Origin: Sphingomonas hominis
Lineage (GTDB): Bacteria; Pseudomonadota; Alphaproteobacteria; Sphingomonadales; Sphingomonadaceae
Reading direction: 5' to 3'
Assembly: GCF_013328205.1 (NCBI RefSeq)
Contig: NZ_JABULH010000001.1
Coordinates: 124,001-188,000, forward strand
DNA length: 64,000 bases
Shown one piece after another: positions 37,649 through 46,109 of this stretch. Each line of letters opens with the position of its first letter. The stretch's first letter is position 1. The notes beneath the pieces were generated by a model. That model did no database searches. It was not told the DNA's origin and saw only the letters and a program-made list of their open reading frames with translations. Made by a program: the position numbers and the translations under genes.

Positions 37649-38017
37649 ATGGCGCACAGGAACACGCCCGTGCACCCCGGCATTCAGCGTCATGTGCAGC
37701 GTTACTTCTTCTCGCTCCGGATCGCCGCAATGGTGATCGTCGCGGGGCTGATCTATTCCGCGCTCGACCTGTGGTGGCATGGCTTCGTCGTGGTGCATGA
37801 CCCGATGCGGCTGGTGCGCGCCGCCGCGATCGAGGATGGCGGCGCGCGCCGCCCGATGCGTTCATTCTCACCCGGCTACTGGGCGACGCGCCCGACGCTG
37901 GACGGTGTGATCCGCATTACCTGCCGCAACGGCATGCAGGTCGCGCGCGGCGACGTGCAGCCCGGACGCCAGACCAGCTATACCGTGACGCGCGACGATT
38001 GTGCCCGTGCGCAATGA
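37649..38017 (+). CDS. Hypothetical single-span membrane protein
   Basis: A 122-residue protein with an N-terminal helix (IAAMVIVAGLIYSALDLWW) after a short basic leader, and a C-terminal periplasmic part with two cysteines (RITCRNGMQV and TRDDCARAQ) that could pair. ATG at 37649 gives a sensible topology; the frame is open further upstream. I do not recognise a family. It diverges from ilvA. Confidence 0.6.
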   Translation: MAHRNTPVHPGIQRHVQRYFFSLRIAAMVIVAGLIYSALDLWWHGFVVVHDPMRLVRAAAIEDGGARRPMRSFSPGYWATRPTLDGVIRITCRNGMQVARGDVQPGRQTSYTVTRDDCARAQ

Positions 38018-38118
38018 CGGGGTGTTCGCGGCCGTGTGCCGTGCAGGGAAGCTCGAGCCCAGGTGCGCCGGCGCATCGGCGGTGGTCCGCCACGCTCACC
38101 TGATCTAAGGAGCTTGCC

Positions 38119-38958
38119 ATGAAGATCGCATTCATCGGTACCGGCGTCATGGGCGCTCCCATGGCGCGCCACCTGTCCGACGCGGGCCATGACGTGTCCG
38201 TGTTCAACCGCACGCGCGCCAAGGCGGAGGCAACCGGTCTGACCGTCGCCGACACGCCCGCCGCCGCGGCGAAGGAGTGCGACGCGGTGGTCACCTGCGT
38301 CGGCAACGATGCCGATCTGGAAGCAGTGACGCTCGGTGCCGACGGCGCGTTCGCCGCGATGCGCGACGATGCGGTGTTCATCGATCACACCACCGTGTCG
38401 GCCGCAATCGCGCAACGGCTCGCCGCCGCGCGCGCGCTCGTGGTCGATGCGCCGGTCTCGGGCGGGCAGGCGGGGGCGGAGGCCGGCACACTGTCGATCA
38501 TGTGCGGCGGCACCGCGGCGGCGATGGCGAAGGCCGAGCCCGTGATGCAGGCCTATGCCGCGCGCATCGTTCACGTCGGCGCGGCGGGCGCGGGACAGCA
38601 GACCAAGATGGTCAACCAGATCTGCATCGCGGGCGTGTTGCAGGGAGTGAGCGAGGGGCTGCGGTTCGCGCAGAAGAGCGGCCTCGATCTGTCCAAGGTG
38701 TTTGAGGCGATCTCGGGCGGCGCGGCGCAGAGCTGGCAGATGAACAACCGCTGGCAGTCGATGAGCGAGGACCGCTTCGACTTCGGTTTCGCGATCGATT
38801 GGATGCGCAAGGATCTGGGACTCGCGCTGGACGAGGCACGACGGATCGATGCGGCATTGCCGATGGCGGCGCTGGTGGATCAATTCTACGCCGAGGTGCA
38901 GGCGATCGGCGGCGCGCGGCAGGACACCAGCGCGCTGGTCCGACGCCTGCCGAAATAA
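38119..38958 (+). CDS. NAD(P)-binding beta-hydroxyacid dehydrogenase
   Basis: A 279-residue member of the 3-hydroxyisobutyrate/tartronate-semialdehyde reductase family. The dinucleotide fold is MKIAFIGTGVMGAPMARHLS, the substrate loop is DAPVSGGQAGAEAGTLSIM, and the catalytic lysine is in GAGQQTKMVNQICIAGVLQ. Length is slightly shorter than usual (290-300). ATG follows AAGGAGCTTGCC. The exact substrate is uncertain; it could reduce short semialdehydes. A strong hairpin follows the stop. Confidence 0.9.
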   Translation: MKIAFIGTGVMGAPMARHLSDAGHDVSVFNRTRAKAEATGLTVADTPAAAAKECDAVVTCVGNDADLEAVTLGADGAFAAMRDDAVFIDHTTVSAAIAQRLAAARALVVDAPVSGGQAGAEAGTLSIMCGGTAAAMAKAEPVMQAYAARIVHVGAAGAGQQTKMVNQICIAGVLQGVSEGLRFAQKSGLDLSKVFEAISGGAAQSWQMNNRWQSMSEDRFDFGFAIDWMRKDLGLALDEARRIDAALPMAALVDQFYAEVQAIGGARQDTSALVRRLPK

Positions 38959-38996
38959 CGACTAACCTGATCGACATCACCGTACCAGGTTAGTCG
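38959..38996 (+). terminator. Inverted repeat / terminator after the dehydrogenase
   Basis: The arms cgactaacctg (38959-38969) and caggttagtcg (38986-38996) are exact reverse complements around a 16-base loop, starting at the dehydrogenase stop codon, and are followed by tttga. It is most simply a terminator; the long loop also allows an operator-like or attachment-like reading. Confidence 0.6.
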
Positions 38997-39120
38997 TTTG
39001 ACAGCCTAAGCATCTATTTCTCCTCAACTTTGGCTACAGCGGTCACCCGTCGGAACGATCGACGGCGATCGTCTCTTTCACTCCTGGTCCATCATGAGTG
39101 GACAGGGCGGAGACACGTTG

Positions 39121-39753
39121 ATGGCAGATCCCGAAGACCGGCGCACCGATGGCGCGCCGCCGAACCACATCCATATCGAGACCAAGAAGACCAACTGGCT
39201 CGCGTGGATCGCGCTGATCGCCGGCGTGCTGGCACTGCTGTTCGCCCTGTCGCGCTGCGATCGCGACGACGCGCAGACAACGGTTACCAACACCAACACC
39301 AGCACCGCGAACGAGGAAGTGGTCGCCGCGACGCCGGGCGCGCCGGAGTCGACCGTGCTGGCGAGCACGACCGGGCTCGGTGCTTATCTCGCCGGTAACG
39401 AGGCGGTGCCGCGGCGTTTCGCGTTCGACACGCTGAAGTTCGACACCGCCAAGAGCGATCTGCGTGCCGTCGACCAGGCCGCGGTCGATCAGGTCGCAAC
39501 CGTCCTGAAGGATTATTCCACCGCCCGCGTCCGCATCGCCGGCTACGCCGACGCGCGCGGACCCGACGCCGCCAATATCGCGCTCGGCAAGGCGCGCGCC
39601 GACAGCGTCAAGGCGGCTTTGGTCGCCAAGGGCATCGACGCCAACCGCATCGACACCGCCAGCGGCGGCGAAGGCGATCCGGTCGACACCAACGCGACCG
39701 GCGCCGGACAGGCGGAGAACCGCCGCACCGAGATCGCGGTCACCAGCCGCTAA
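39121..39753 (+). CDS. OmpA-family peptidoglycan-binding protein
   Basis: A 210-residue envelope protein with a short cytoplasmic leader, one membrane helix (NWLAWIALIAGVLALLFALS) and a C-terminal OmpA/Pal domain (about 105-210). That domain holds RFAFDTLKFDTAKSDL, VRIAGYADARGPDAANIALGKAR, and NRRTEIAVTSR, the diaminopimelate-binding loops. ATG at 39121 follows GGAGACACG; an upstream ATG at 39094 would add nine residues. It should tether the inner membrane to peptidoglycan. The stress-type gene after it may be co-transcribed (21-base gap). Confidence 0.88.
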   Translation: MADPEDRRTDGAPPNHIHIETKKTNWLAWIALIAGVLALLFALSRCDRDDAQTTVTNTNTSTANEEVVAATPGAPESTVLASTTGLGAYLAGNEAVPRRFAFDTLKFDTAKSDLRAVDQAAVDQVATVLKDYSTARVRIAGYADARGPDAANIALGKARADSVKAALVAKGIDANRIDTASGGEGDPVDTNATGAGQAENRRTEIAVTSR

Positions 39754-39774
39754 GCAACCGAAAGGACCACCGAC

Positions 39775-40269
39775 ATGGCACGTACCATTACCGCATTGTT
39801 CGACACCCGCGCCGATGCCGAAGCCGGCGGCGCGCGCCTGCGCCAGGCCGGCGTCGATGCCAGCAACGTCCACGTCCACGATCAGGGCACGCACAAGACC
39901 AGCGGCGATTACTCGACGCACGAGGACCGCGGCCTATGGGCGTCGATCAAGCATGCGTTCCTGCCCGACGAGGATCGCCACACCTACGAGGAAGGCATCC
40001 GCCGCGGCGGGTTCCTGCTGACCGCCGACGTCGACGACGACCGCACCTCGACCGCGGTCGACGCGCTGGAGAATGCGAATGCGGTCGACCTCGACGCGCG
40101 CAGCCAGCAGTGGCGCGAGGATGGCTGGGACTATCCCGCAACGCAGGTCGGCGCGTTCGGCCGCGTCGATGGCGCCGACGAGCAATACGGCATCCGCGAT
40201 CCCGAATATGACGGCTCGCGCTACCGCTCTTACGCGGCGGGCACGGCACGGCGCACCGACGAATTCTGA
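39775..40269 (+). CDS. General-stress-17M-like protein
   Basis: A 164-residue soluble protein with the general stress protein 17M fold near its start: TITALFDTRADAEAGGARLRQAGV and GIRRGGFLLTADVDDD. The C-terminal half (residues 100-164) is acidic, Tyr/Arg/Asp-rich and probably disordered. Such proteins are common stress-response accessories of unknown mechanism in sphingomonads. It follows the OmpA gene after 21 bases with AAAGGAC ahead of the ATG. Confidence 0.8.
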   Translation: MARTITALFDTRADAEAGGARLRQAGVDASNVHVHDQGTHKTSGDYSTHEDRGLWASIKHAFLPDEDRHTYEEGIRRGGFLLTADVDDDRTSTAVDALENANAVDLDARSQQWREDGWDYPATQVGAFGRVDGADEQYGIRDPEYDGSRYRSYAAGTARRTDEF

Positions 40270-40370
40270 TGGCTCGCTCGTACCGGCTCGGCTCGCGCCG
40301 CGCTGGTACGGGGATCCTGCGGGTGCGATCGAGAGGATCGCCCCGCTTATTGTCCTGATGGCCGGACGAA

Positions 40371-41078
40371 CTATCGCGCCGCGAATGCCGTGCGATACTC
40401 TGGCTTCACCGCGGCGGCGATCGCCGGTGTGACCGGCAGCGTCACCTCATACGCGCCCTCAGCGTAGGAGCCGGCGACATAAGGGTCAGCGATCAACCCG
40501 ATCCGATCGATCCGCTGGCGATCGGTTGAGCCGAGCAGCAGCGTCAGTTCGTTGAGTGGCGGACATTTGCTGAACGTATCGCTCGTGTCCTGATAGGGCG
40601 CGAGCCGACGGGTGCGCTCCGCCTTCAGCCGCCCGCAATAGATTGGCGCGATGATCCGCGTCAGCGCCGCTTGCGAGGTGAACACGGTGATTGGCTCGAC
40701 GCTCGCACCGCGCTGCTTATCCCACAACAAAGCGCCCGAGGATGGATTGCCGTGCGCGCCGCCGGTATATTCGTAGGCGTCGGACGATAGGCTGAGAAAG
40801 CGCGGCGTGCTGGTCACCACCTTCCACGTCTTCTGCGTGTCGTAGGCGCGAAACGGAAAGCCGTCTTTCTTCGACTCACGGCGTGCCGCTGCGGCGTCGC
40901 GCGCGGTAAGCTGCTTCAACTCGGTACGTTCCGCCTCGAGTGAGGCGCGCAATCGTGGGATCGCCGCAGCTTCGGCCGGATAGCTGTAAGCGAAGCTGTA
41001 GTCGGCGGTTTTGACCCTCTCTGCCGCAGCGCTTGCCGTCGTCGCCACCATCGCCACCGCTGCCACCAGAACCCGCAT
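40371..41078 (-). CDS. DUF4163/DUF3298-type exported protein
   Basis: A 235-residue secreted protein. The signal peptide MRVLVAAVAMVATTASAAA is followed by the DUF4163 block DYSFAYSYPAEAAAIPRLRA and the DUF3298 block WKVVTSTPRFLSLSSDAYEYTGGAHGNP (split in the sequence by short linkers). These domains occur in RsiV-like and deacetylase-associated proteins that may sense or bind lysozyme or peptidoglycan. ATG at 41078 is taken for the leader; ATG at 41111 adds eleven residues. It diverges from the amidohydrolase gene with a 45-base gap. Confidence 0.8.
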   Translation of the reverse strand: MRVLVAAVAMVATTASAAAERVKTADYSFAYSYPAEAAAIPRLRASLEAERTELKQLTARDAAAARRESKKDGFPFRAYDTQKTWKVVTSTPRFLSLSSDAYEYTGGAHGNPSSGALLWDKQRGASVEPITVFTSQAALTRIIAPIYCGRLKAERTRRLAPYQDTSDTFSKCPPLNELTLLLGSTDRQRIDRIGLIADPYVAGSYAEGAYEVTLPVTPAIAAAVKPEYRTAFAAR

Positions 41079-41123
41079 CGCCCGCTCTCGCCAAAGTTGC
41101 TCGGTCGTCATAGAGCGAGACAC

Positions 41124-42818
41124 ATGTACGTCCGCTGTCGTTCCCGCCGCCTTCCGTTTCTCGCCTGCGCCGCCGCGCTGGTCGCCGCCACACCCGCTTT
41201 CGCCGACGCGCTGATCGACAATGTCGCGGGCGTGACGCTCGACAAGGCCGGCCGAGTGGTCCGCTTCAAGGCACTGGTGATCGACAAGGCCGGTCGTGTC
41301 GTCCGCCTGGTCGCCCCGGACGAGCAACCGCCGAAGCGGACCAAGAAGAATCCGGGGCCGGTGTATGATTGGCGCGCCGACATGAAGGGGCGCGTGCTCG
41401 TGCCGGGAATGATTGACGCGCACGGCCACGTGATCGAACTGGGGTTGCAGGCGCTGACGCTCGACCTGTCGGACACGACCTCGCTCGACATGGCGAAGGC
41501 GAAGATCGCCGCTTATGCCAAGGGCAATCCCGATCGCGCCTGGATCATCGGCACCGGCTGGAACCAGGAGAAATGGGGGCTCGGCCGCTTTCCGACCGCG
41601 GCCGACCTCGACGCGGTCGTCGCGGACCGTCCGGTCTACCTGTCGCGCGCCGATGGCCACGCCGCTTGGGCGAACAGCGCGGCGATGCGCGCCGCCAAGA
41701 TCACGGCGGCCACCACGTCGCCCGCCGGCGGGCGGATCGAGAAGGGCGCGAACGGCGCGCCCGCGGGCGTCTTCGTCGATGCCGCCACGCAACTATTCGA
41801 CCGCGCCGTCCCGCCGGTCAGCCCGAAGGACCGCACCGCCGCGTTCCTGAAGGCGCAAGCGATCCTGCTCGGCTACGGCGTCACCGCGGTCGCCGACATG
41901 GGCTCGACGGTCGAGGATTGGATGACCTATCGCCGGATGGGCGACATCGGCGCGCTGCGCGTGCGGATCATGTCCTATGGCCACGGCATCGATACCACGG
42001 TGATGATCGGCGGCACCGGCCCGACGCCGTGGCTCTACGACGATCGCTTGAAGCTCGAAGGCGTCAAGATCTACTCGGACGGTGCGCTCGGCTCGCGCGG
42101 GGCGTGGTTGAAGGCGCCCTATGTCGATGCAGCCGGCAACCGCGGGCTCGGCTTCCTGACCGACGACCAATTGCAGAACACGATGAGCCGCGCGGCGATG
42201 GACAATTACCAGGTCGCGGTTCACGCGATCGGCGACCGCGCCAACCAGCAGGCGCTCGACGCGATCGCCGAGCTGTCGCAGACCTACAAGGGCGATCGCC
42301 GCTGGCGGATCGAGCACGCGCAGGTGGTCGATCCCGCCGATCTGCCGCGCTTCGGCAAGAACGGCATCATCGCCTCGATGCAGCCGACGCACGCGACCGG
42401 CGACCGCGTGATGGCGGAAGCGCGGCTGGGGCAGGCGCGGCTGGCCGGTGCGTATGCGTGGCGTTCGATGCTGGCGAACGGGGCCGGGCTCGCATTCGGC
42501 TCCGACTTCCCGGTCGAGCGGCCTGATCCCTGGGCCGGCTGGGCCGCCGCCTTCACCCGCACCGACGCGAACGGCGAGCCCGCGGGCGGATGGCGTCCGG
42601 AGGAGGCCGTCACCCGCGAGCAGGCATGGTGGGCGTTCACCGGCGGCGCGGCTTATGCGGGCTTCGCGGAAAGCAAGTTCGGCAATCTCGCGCCCGGACA
42701 AAAGGCCGACTTCCTGATCGTCGACCGCGATCCCGCGACCGTGGCACCGGCGGACTTGCGCCAGACCAAGGTGCTCGAAACCTGGATCGGCGGAGAGAAG
42801 GCGTGGGAACGCAAGTAA
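41124..42818 (+). CDS. YtcJ-like exported amidohydrolase
   Basis: A 564-residue metal-dependent hydrolase of the YtcJ/amidohydrolase 3 family. An N-terminal leader (LPFLACAAALVAATPAFA) suggests export. Metal and catalytic residues lie in VPGMIDAHGHVIELG, VAVHAIGDRANQQALDA, WRIEHAQVVDP and AFGSDFPVERPDPW. ATG at 41124 follows GAGCGAGA. Members hydrolyse a range of amides and imides; the substrate here is not known. It is divergent from the DUF4163 gene and is followed by a separate oxidoreductase gene. Confidence 0.9.
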   Translation: MYVRCRSRRLPFLACAAALVAATPAFADALIDNVAGVTLDKAGRVVRFKALVIDKAGRVVRLVAPDEQPPKRTKKNPGPVYDWRADMKGRVLVPGMIDAHGHVIELGLQALTLDLSDTTSLDMAKAKIAAYAKGNPDRAWIIGTGWNQEKWGLGRFPTAADLDAVVADRPVYLSRADGHAAWANSAAMRAAKITAATTSPAGGRIEKGANGAPAGVFVDAATQLFDRAVPPVSPKDRTAAFLKAQAILLGYGVTAVADMGSTVEDWMTYRRMGDIGALRVRIMSYGHGIDTTVMIGGTGPTPWLYDDRLKLEGVKIYSDGALGSRGAWLKAPYVDAAGNRGLGFLTDDQLQNTMSRAAMDNYQVAVHAIGDRANQQALDAIAELSQTYKGDRRWRIEHAQVVDPADLPRFGKNGIIASMQPTHATGDRVMAEARLGQARLAGAYAWRSMLANGAGLAFGSDFPVERPDPWAGWAAAFTRTDANGEPAGGWRPEEAVTREQAWWAFTGGAAYAGFAESKFGNLAPGQKADFLIVDRDPATVAPADLRQTKVLETWIGGEKAWERK

Positions 42819-42863
42819 CGCCGCATACCCACCATCAACGATAAACCCTCAAGGAGAACACGG

Positions 42864-43994
42864 ATGTCGGACACGTTCACGGGCCTCGAACTGCGCTCCA
42901 CCGCGACCGAGGAGGGTACGCTGGTGCTCAGCCTCGAGGAGACGACGCTGACCCCGCCGGGCGAGGGCGAGATCGTCGTTCGCGTCGAGGCCGCGCCGAT
43001 CAACCCGTCCGACCTGGGGCTGCTGCTCGGCCCGGCGGACGTGTCGACGCTCCAAACCTCGGGCCACGCCGACCGTCCGACCGTCACCTTTCAGATCGCG
43101 CGCGAGCGCCAGGGCGGGGTGCGCGCGCGGCTCGGCCAGTCGCTGCCCGTTGGTAACGAAGGCGCGGGCACCGTCGTCGCGGCGGGCGCGGGCGCGGAAG
43201 GTCTGCAGGGCCGCCGGGTCGGCATGATGGGCGGCGCGATGTACGCGCAGTTCCGCAAGCTCAAGGCACGCGACGTCGTGCCGCTGCCCGAAGGTGCGAG
43301 TGCGGCGGACGGCGCGTCGATGTTCGTCAACCCGCTGACCGCCTTGGGCTTCGTCGAGACCGCGCGGATGGAGGGGCACAAGGCAATCGTCCACACCGCC
43401 GCCGCGTCGAACCTGGGGCAGATGCTGCAGAAGATCTGCCTCGCCGACGGTGTGCCGCTGGTCAACATCGTCCGCTCGGAGGAGCAGGCGACGATCCTGC
43501 GCGACATTGGCGCGACCTACGTGCTCAACAGCCGCGACGAGGATTTCCGCCGCAAGCTGGTCGACGCGATCGCGGAAACGCAGGCGACCGTCGCCTTCGA
43601 CGCGATCGGCGGCGGCTCGCTCGGCAGCGACATCGTGCAGGCGATGGAACAGGCCGCGGCGCGCAACATGAAGGAATTCAGCCGCTACGGGTCGGACAGC
43701 TTCAAGCAGCTCTACATCTACGGCGCGCTGGACCTGTCGCCGACGGTGCTCAACCGGCTCGCCTTCGGGTTCCAGTGGAGCGTGTCGGGCTGGCTGCTCA
43801 CCCCGTTCATGAAGCGCGCCGGCGCCGAGGTGGTCGGCCGCATGCGTCAGCGCGTGGTCGACGAACTCACCACGACCTTTGCCAGCAACTACACCCGCAC
43901 CATCGCCCTAGCCGAAGCGCTCGATCCCGAGGTCATTCGCGCCTACGACCGCAAAGCGACCGGCGAGAAGTATTTGATCGACCCGAGCCGGTAA
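42864..43994 (+). CDS. Zinc-independent MDR quinone oxidoreductase-like protein
   Basis: A 376-residue medium-chain dehydrogenase/reductase. The N-terminal GroES-like fold has VRVEAAPINPSDLGLLLG and LPVGNEGAGTVVAAGAG; the cofactor domain has IVHTAAASNLGQMLQKIC in place of the usual AxGxxG loop and VAFDAIGGGSLGSDI. The zinc-binding cysteines of classical alcohol dehydrogenases are absent, so it is probably a quinone or enone reductase. A strong AAGGAGAAC site precedes the ATG. The next 200 bases are repeats. Confidence 0.87.
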   Translation: MSDTFTGLELRSTATEEGTLVLSLEETTLTPPGEGEIVVRVEAAPINPSDLGLLLGPADVSTLQTSGHADRPTVTFQIARERQGGVRARLGQSLPVGNEGAGTVVAAGAGAEGLQGRRVGMMGGAMYAQFRKLKARDVVPLPEGASAADGASMFVNPLTALGFVETARMEGHKAIVHTAAASNLGQMLQKICLADGVPLVNIVRSEEQATILRDIGATYVLNSRDEDFRRKLVDAIAETQATVAFDAIGGGSLGSDIVQAMEQAAARNMKEFSRYGSDSFKQLYIYGALDLSPTVLNRLAFGFQWSVSGWLLTPFMKRAGAEVVGRMRQRVVDELTTTFASNYTRTIALAEALDPEVIRAYDRKATGEKYLIDPSR

Positions 43995-44001
43995 GCCTCA
44001 A

Positions 44002-44026
44002 CCTGCCTCCTCATAAGGGGCAGGTG
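44002..44026. repeat. Short inverted repeat after the oxidoreductase
   Basis: Arms acctgcc (44002-44008) and ggcaggt (44020-44026) flank an 11-base loop just after the stop codon. It may terminate transcription of the oxidoreductase gene, or be one end of a longer repeat block that runs to 44177. Confidence 0.5.
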
Positions 44027-44095
44027 GTCTGGGGTCGGGCGGCATCAACACGACTTCGATACCATGCCGGACAAGGTGTGAACCCAGCCTTCTGT

Positions 44096-44177
44096 CGTCG
44101 CCCCGGACTTGATCCGGGGCGACGTTTTCTCTCTTCGCCACCAGGACGCGGGACCCCGGATCAACTCCGGGATGACC
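44096..44177. repeat. Dispersed repeat, copy 2 (two-armed)
   Basis: The left arm cgtcgccccggacttgatcc is followed by ggggcgacg and, after about 35 bases, by a reverse-oriented arm ending gggatgac. Each arm has its own small palindrome, so this copy is a complete two-armed element, as at 56622 and 60244. It lies in the gap between convergent genes. Confidence 0.75.
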
Positions 44178-44198
44178 TAGGTACGCGAAAGGTGCCAA

Positions 44199-44378
44199 TT
44201 ACTCGTCGGCGCCCAGCGCCCGCTTCGCCGCCTCGACTTCCTCGTCGCTGGGCGGCGTCGGCAGTTCCTCACCCGGCGCGAGCGCGTCGTCGGGGATACC
44301 CGGCCCCAAGCTCGATATACTGTCGTCGAGCGGGCGGCCGTTGGGGCCGTCGGTGATTTTGCTGCGATCGTCACTCAT
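44199..44378 (-). CDS. Small acidic protein (59 residues)
   Basis: A 59-residue acidic peptide that starts MSDDRSKITDGPNGRPLDD and ends EVEAAKRALGADE. It has no membrane segment or known motif. It lies 36 bases downstream of the MBL-fold gene on the same strand, so the two may share a transcript; the ribosome-binding site is weak. The codon usage matches neighbours. I cannot assign a function; it could be a regulatory or metal-binding accessory, but this is a guess. Confidence 0.6.
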   Translation of the reverse strand: MSDDRSKITDGPNGRPLDDSISSLGPGIPDDALAPGEELPTPPSDEEVEAAKRALGADE

Positions 44379-44414
44379 GCCGGGAACAGCGCGTCGTCCG
44401 TCCGAACGTTCCCG

Positions 44415-45587
44415 TCAGCGCAACGCGCGCACCGCCGGCGTGTCGAGGCAGCGCAACATCGCCGCGCGCGACATCGGCGGCGCGGACGGGCGCGTCGCGG
44501 CCGGCGCGATCTCCTGCGGCTGCCCGAGCGCCACGCCCGCGAAGCCGTTACCCCCGGTGCAGCGCATCGCTGCCGAAAGCAGCCGCGGCGGCGTGTCATA
44601 CCCCTCGTACGACAGACGGAACGTGCCCCAATGGATCGGCATCCCGCGCGCCGCACCGAGCCGCTGGTAGACGAGCGCCGCTTCCGCCGGCCCAATATGG
44701 CTGCCCGACGACATCTGCCCGGCTGCGAAGCGGAACGCGCCGATCGGGATCAGCGCCAGCCGCACCGGTCCGAGCGCCGCCGCCTCTCCCGGCCACCTGC
44801 CGTCGCCGAAGCCGGTGTCGCCGGCGAAAAACAGATTGCCCCCGCGCGGGAAGGATACAACGAAGCTCGACCACAGCGCCCGGTTGCGGTCAGTGAACCA
44901 GCGGCTGCCCCAATGGTGATTGCGCGTTACCGCCACGCTGACACCGGAGCGGACGGCCACGCGTCCGCCCCAATCGAGCGCGGTCGCCTTTGCCCCCGTT
45001 TGCGCGATCACGCTGTCGTTGCCCAGGCTGGTGACGATCGTCGGCCGGTCGCGCTGCCACAAGCGCTTGAGCGTCGCCTGGTCAAGGTGGTCGTAATGAT
45101 TGTGGCTGACGAGCACGAGGTCGATGCGCGGCAGATCGTCGAACGCGATCCCCGGTGCCGCAACACGCTTCGGCCCGAACCCGAACGGCCCCGAACGCTC
45201 GGCGTAGACGGGATCGGTCAGGATGTTCAGCCCTTGCGTCTGTATCAGGACGGTTGCATGGCCGATCCAGGTCGCGACCATCCGCTCGCCCTGAACACGC
45301 GCCGCGGGCTTGTGTTGCGCCACCGGCACCGTGTTGGGCCACGTCGGACGCCCGTCGCTGCCGGTCAATTGCCGCCAGAAGAAACCGCCGCGTCCGCCGC
45401 CCGGCCCTAGCGGGCGCGTGGTGTCCTCGCCGTCGGGGTTGAAGAAGCGCGCGCCGTCATAATGGCCGCTCTCCGGCCCCTCGTAATAGATGCGGTCGAG
45501 GAAGCGCGGCACGATCGTCACCGCCAGCCCCGCTGCCACCACCAGCCACAGCAGCGCACTGCCCAGGATTCTCAACAATGCGGCCAC
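44415..45587 (-). CDS. MBL-fold metallohydrolase (NAPE-PLD/UlaG-like)
   Basis: A 390-residue metallo-beta-lactamase-fold hydrolase with an N-terminal membrane helix (LLRILGSALLWLVVAAGLAV). The zinc motif is LVLVSHNHYDHLDQATL, with further ligands around VTRNHHWGSRWFTDRN and FFAGDTGFGDG. NAPE-PLD-like members cut N-acyl phosphatidylethanolamine or related lipids; a lipid or phosphodiester substrate is likely but unproved. The GTG start follows AAGGCG. It is probably transcribed with the 59-residue gene. Confidence 0.88.
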   Translation of the reverse strand: MAALLRILGSALLWLVVAAGLAVTIVPRFLDRIYYEGPESGHYDGARFFNPDGEDTTRPLGPGGGRGGFFWRQLTGSDGRPTWPNTVPVAQHKPAARVQGERMVATWIGHATVLIQTQGLNILTDPVYAERSGPFGFGPKRVAAPGIAFDDLPRIDLVLVSHNHYDHLDQATLKRLWQRDRPTIVTSLGNDSVIAQTGAKATALDWGGRVAVRSGVSVAVTRNHHWGSRWFTDRNRALWSSFVVSFPRGGNLFFAGDTGFGDGRWPGEAAALGPVRLALIPIGAFRFAAGQMSSGSHIGPAEAALVYQRLGAARGMPIHWGTFRLSYEGYDTPPRLLSAAMRCTGGNGFAGVALGQPQEIAPAATRPSAPPMSRAAMLRCLDTPAVRALR

Positions 45588-45650
45588 GCTGCGCCTTTTT
45601 CGATCAATGAAGTGAGGGGAACGCGTCGACCTGCGCCGAGGTACCGCGGG

Positions 45651-46109
45651 TCAGCGCAGCAATTCCTCACGTATCCGGATCGCGTACAATGACACGCGCA
45701 CCTCGATCATGAACGCGACTAGGCTGGCGATCAGCAGGATCATCGCCAGAATGAAGCCGCCCGCGACATATTGTCCGATGTGGAACCGCAGCAGCACCGC
45801 GATGAACAGCGACGCGACGACGATGCAGGTCATCACCGCGCTCGACACCCCCATCAGCAGCGCGGCGTTGATGATCCGCATGCGCTTGTTCAACAACCGC
45901 AGCTCCGCGACGTGGCGGTCGTGCTCGGTTCCGGTCGAGCGCGGGTGCAGCACCTCCAGCGCGCGCGCGCGATCGACCACGCGCGACAATCGTCCTGCCA
46001 GCACGTTGAGCAGCGCGCCGATGCCCGCCAGCATGAACACCGGGCTGAGCGACACCTGGATCGTCTCGGCGATGGTCGAGATCGCCGGCGAGTAATAGCC
46101 GATGCTCAC
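45651..46109 (-). CDS. DUF2721-type membrane protein
   Basis: A 152-residue membrane protein with three helices: ETIQVSLSPVFMLAGIGALLN, AVMTCIVVASLFIAVLL and YVAGGFILAMILLIASLVAF (short polar breaks between). This layout and the RLSRVVDRARALE loop match DUF2721. The GTG start overlaps the TetR stop (GTGA), so it is co-translated with the regulator. Function unknown. Confidence 0.82.
   Translation of the reverse strand: MSIGYYSPAISTIAETIQVSLSPVFMLAGIGALLNVLAGRLSRVVDRARALEVLHPRSTGTEHDRHVAELRLLNKRMRIINAALLMGVSSAVMTCIVVASLFIAVLLRFHIGQYVAGGFILAMILLIASLVAFMIEVRVSLYAIRIREELLR

Noticed and set aside
39052-39078. Possible EcfG promoter upstream of the OmpA gene
   Set aside because: GGAAC is present but no suitable CGTT follows at 16-17 bases.
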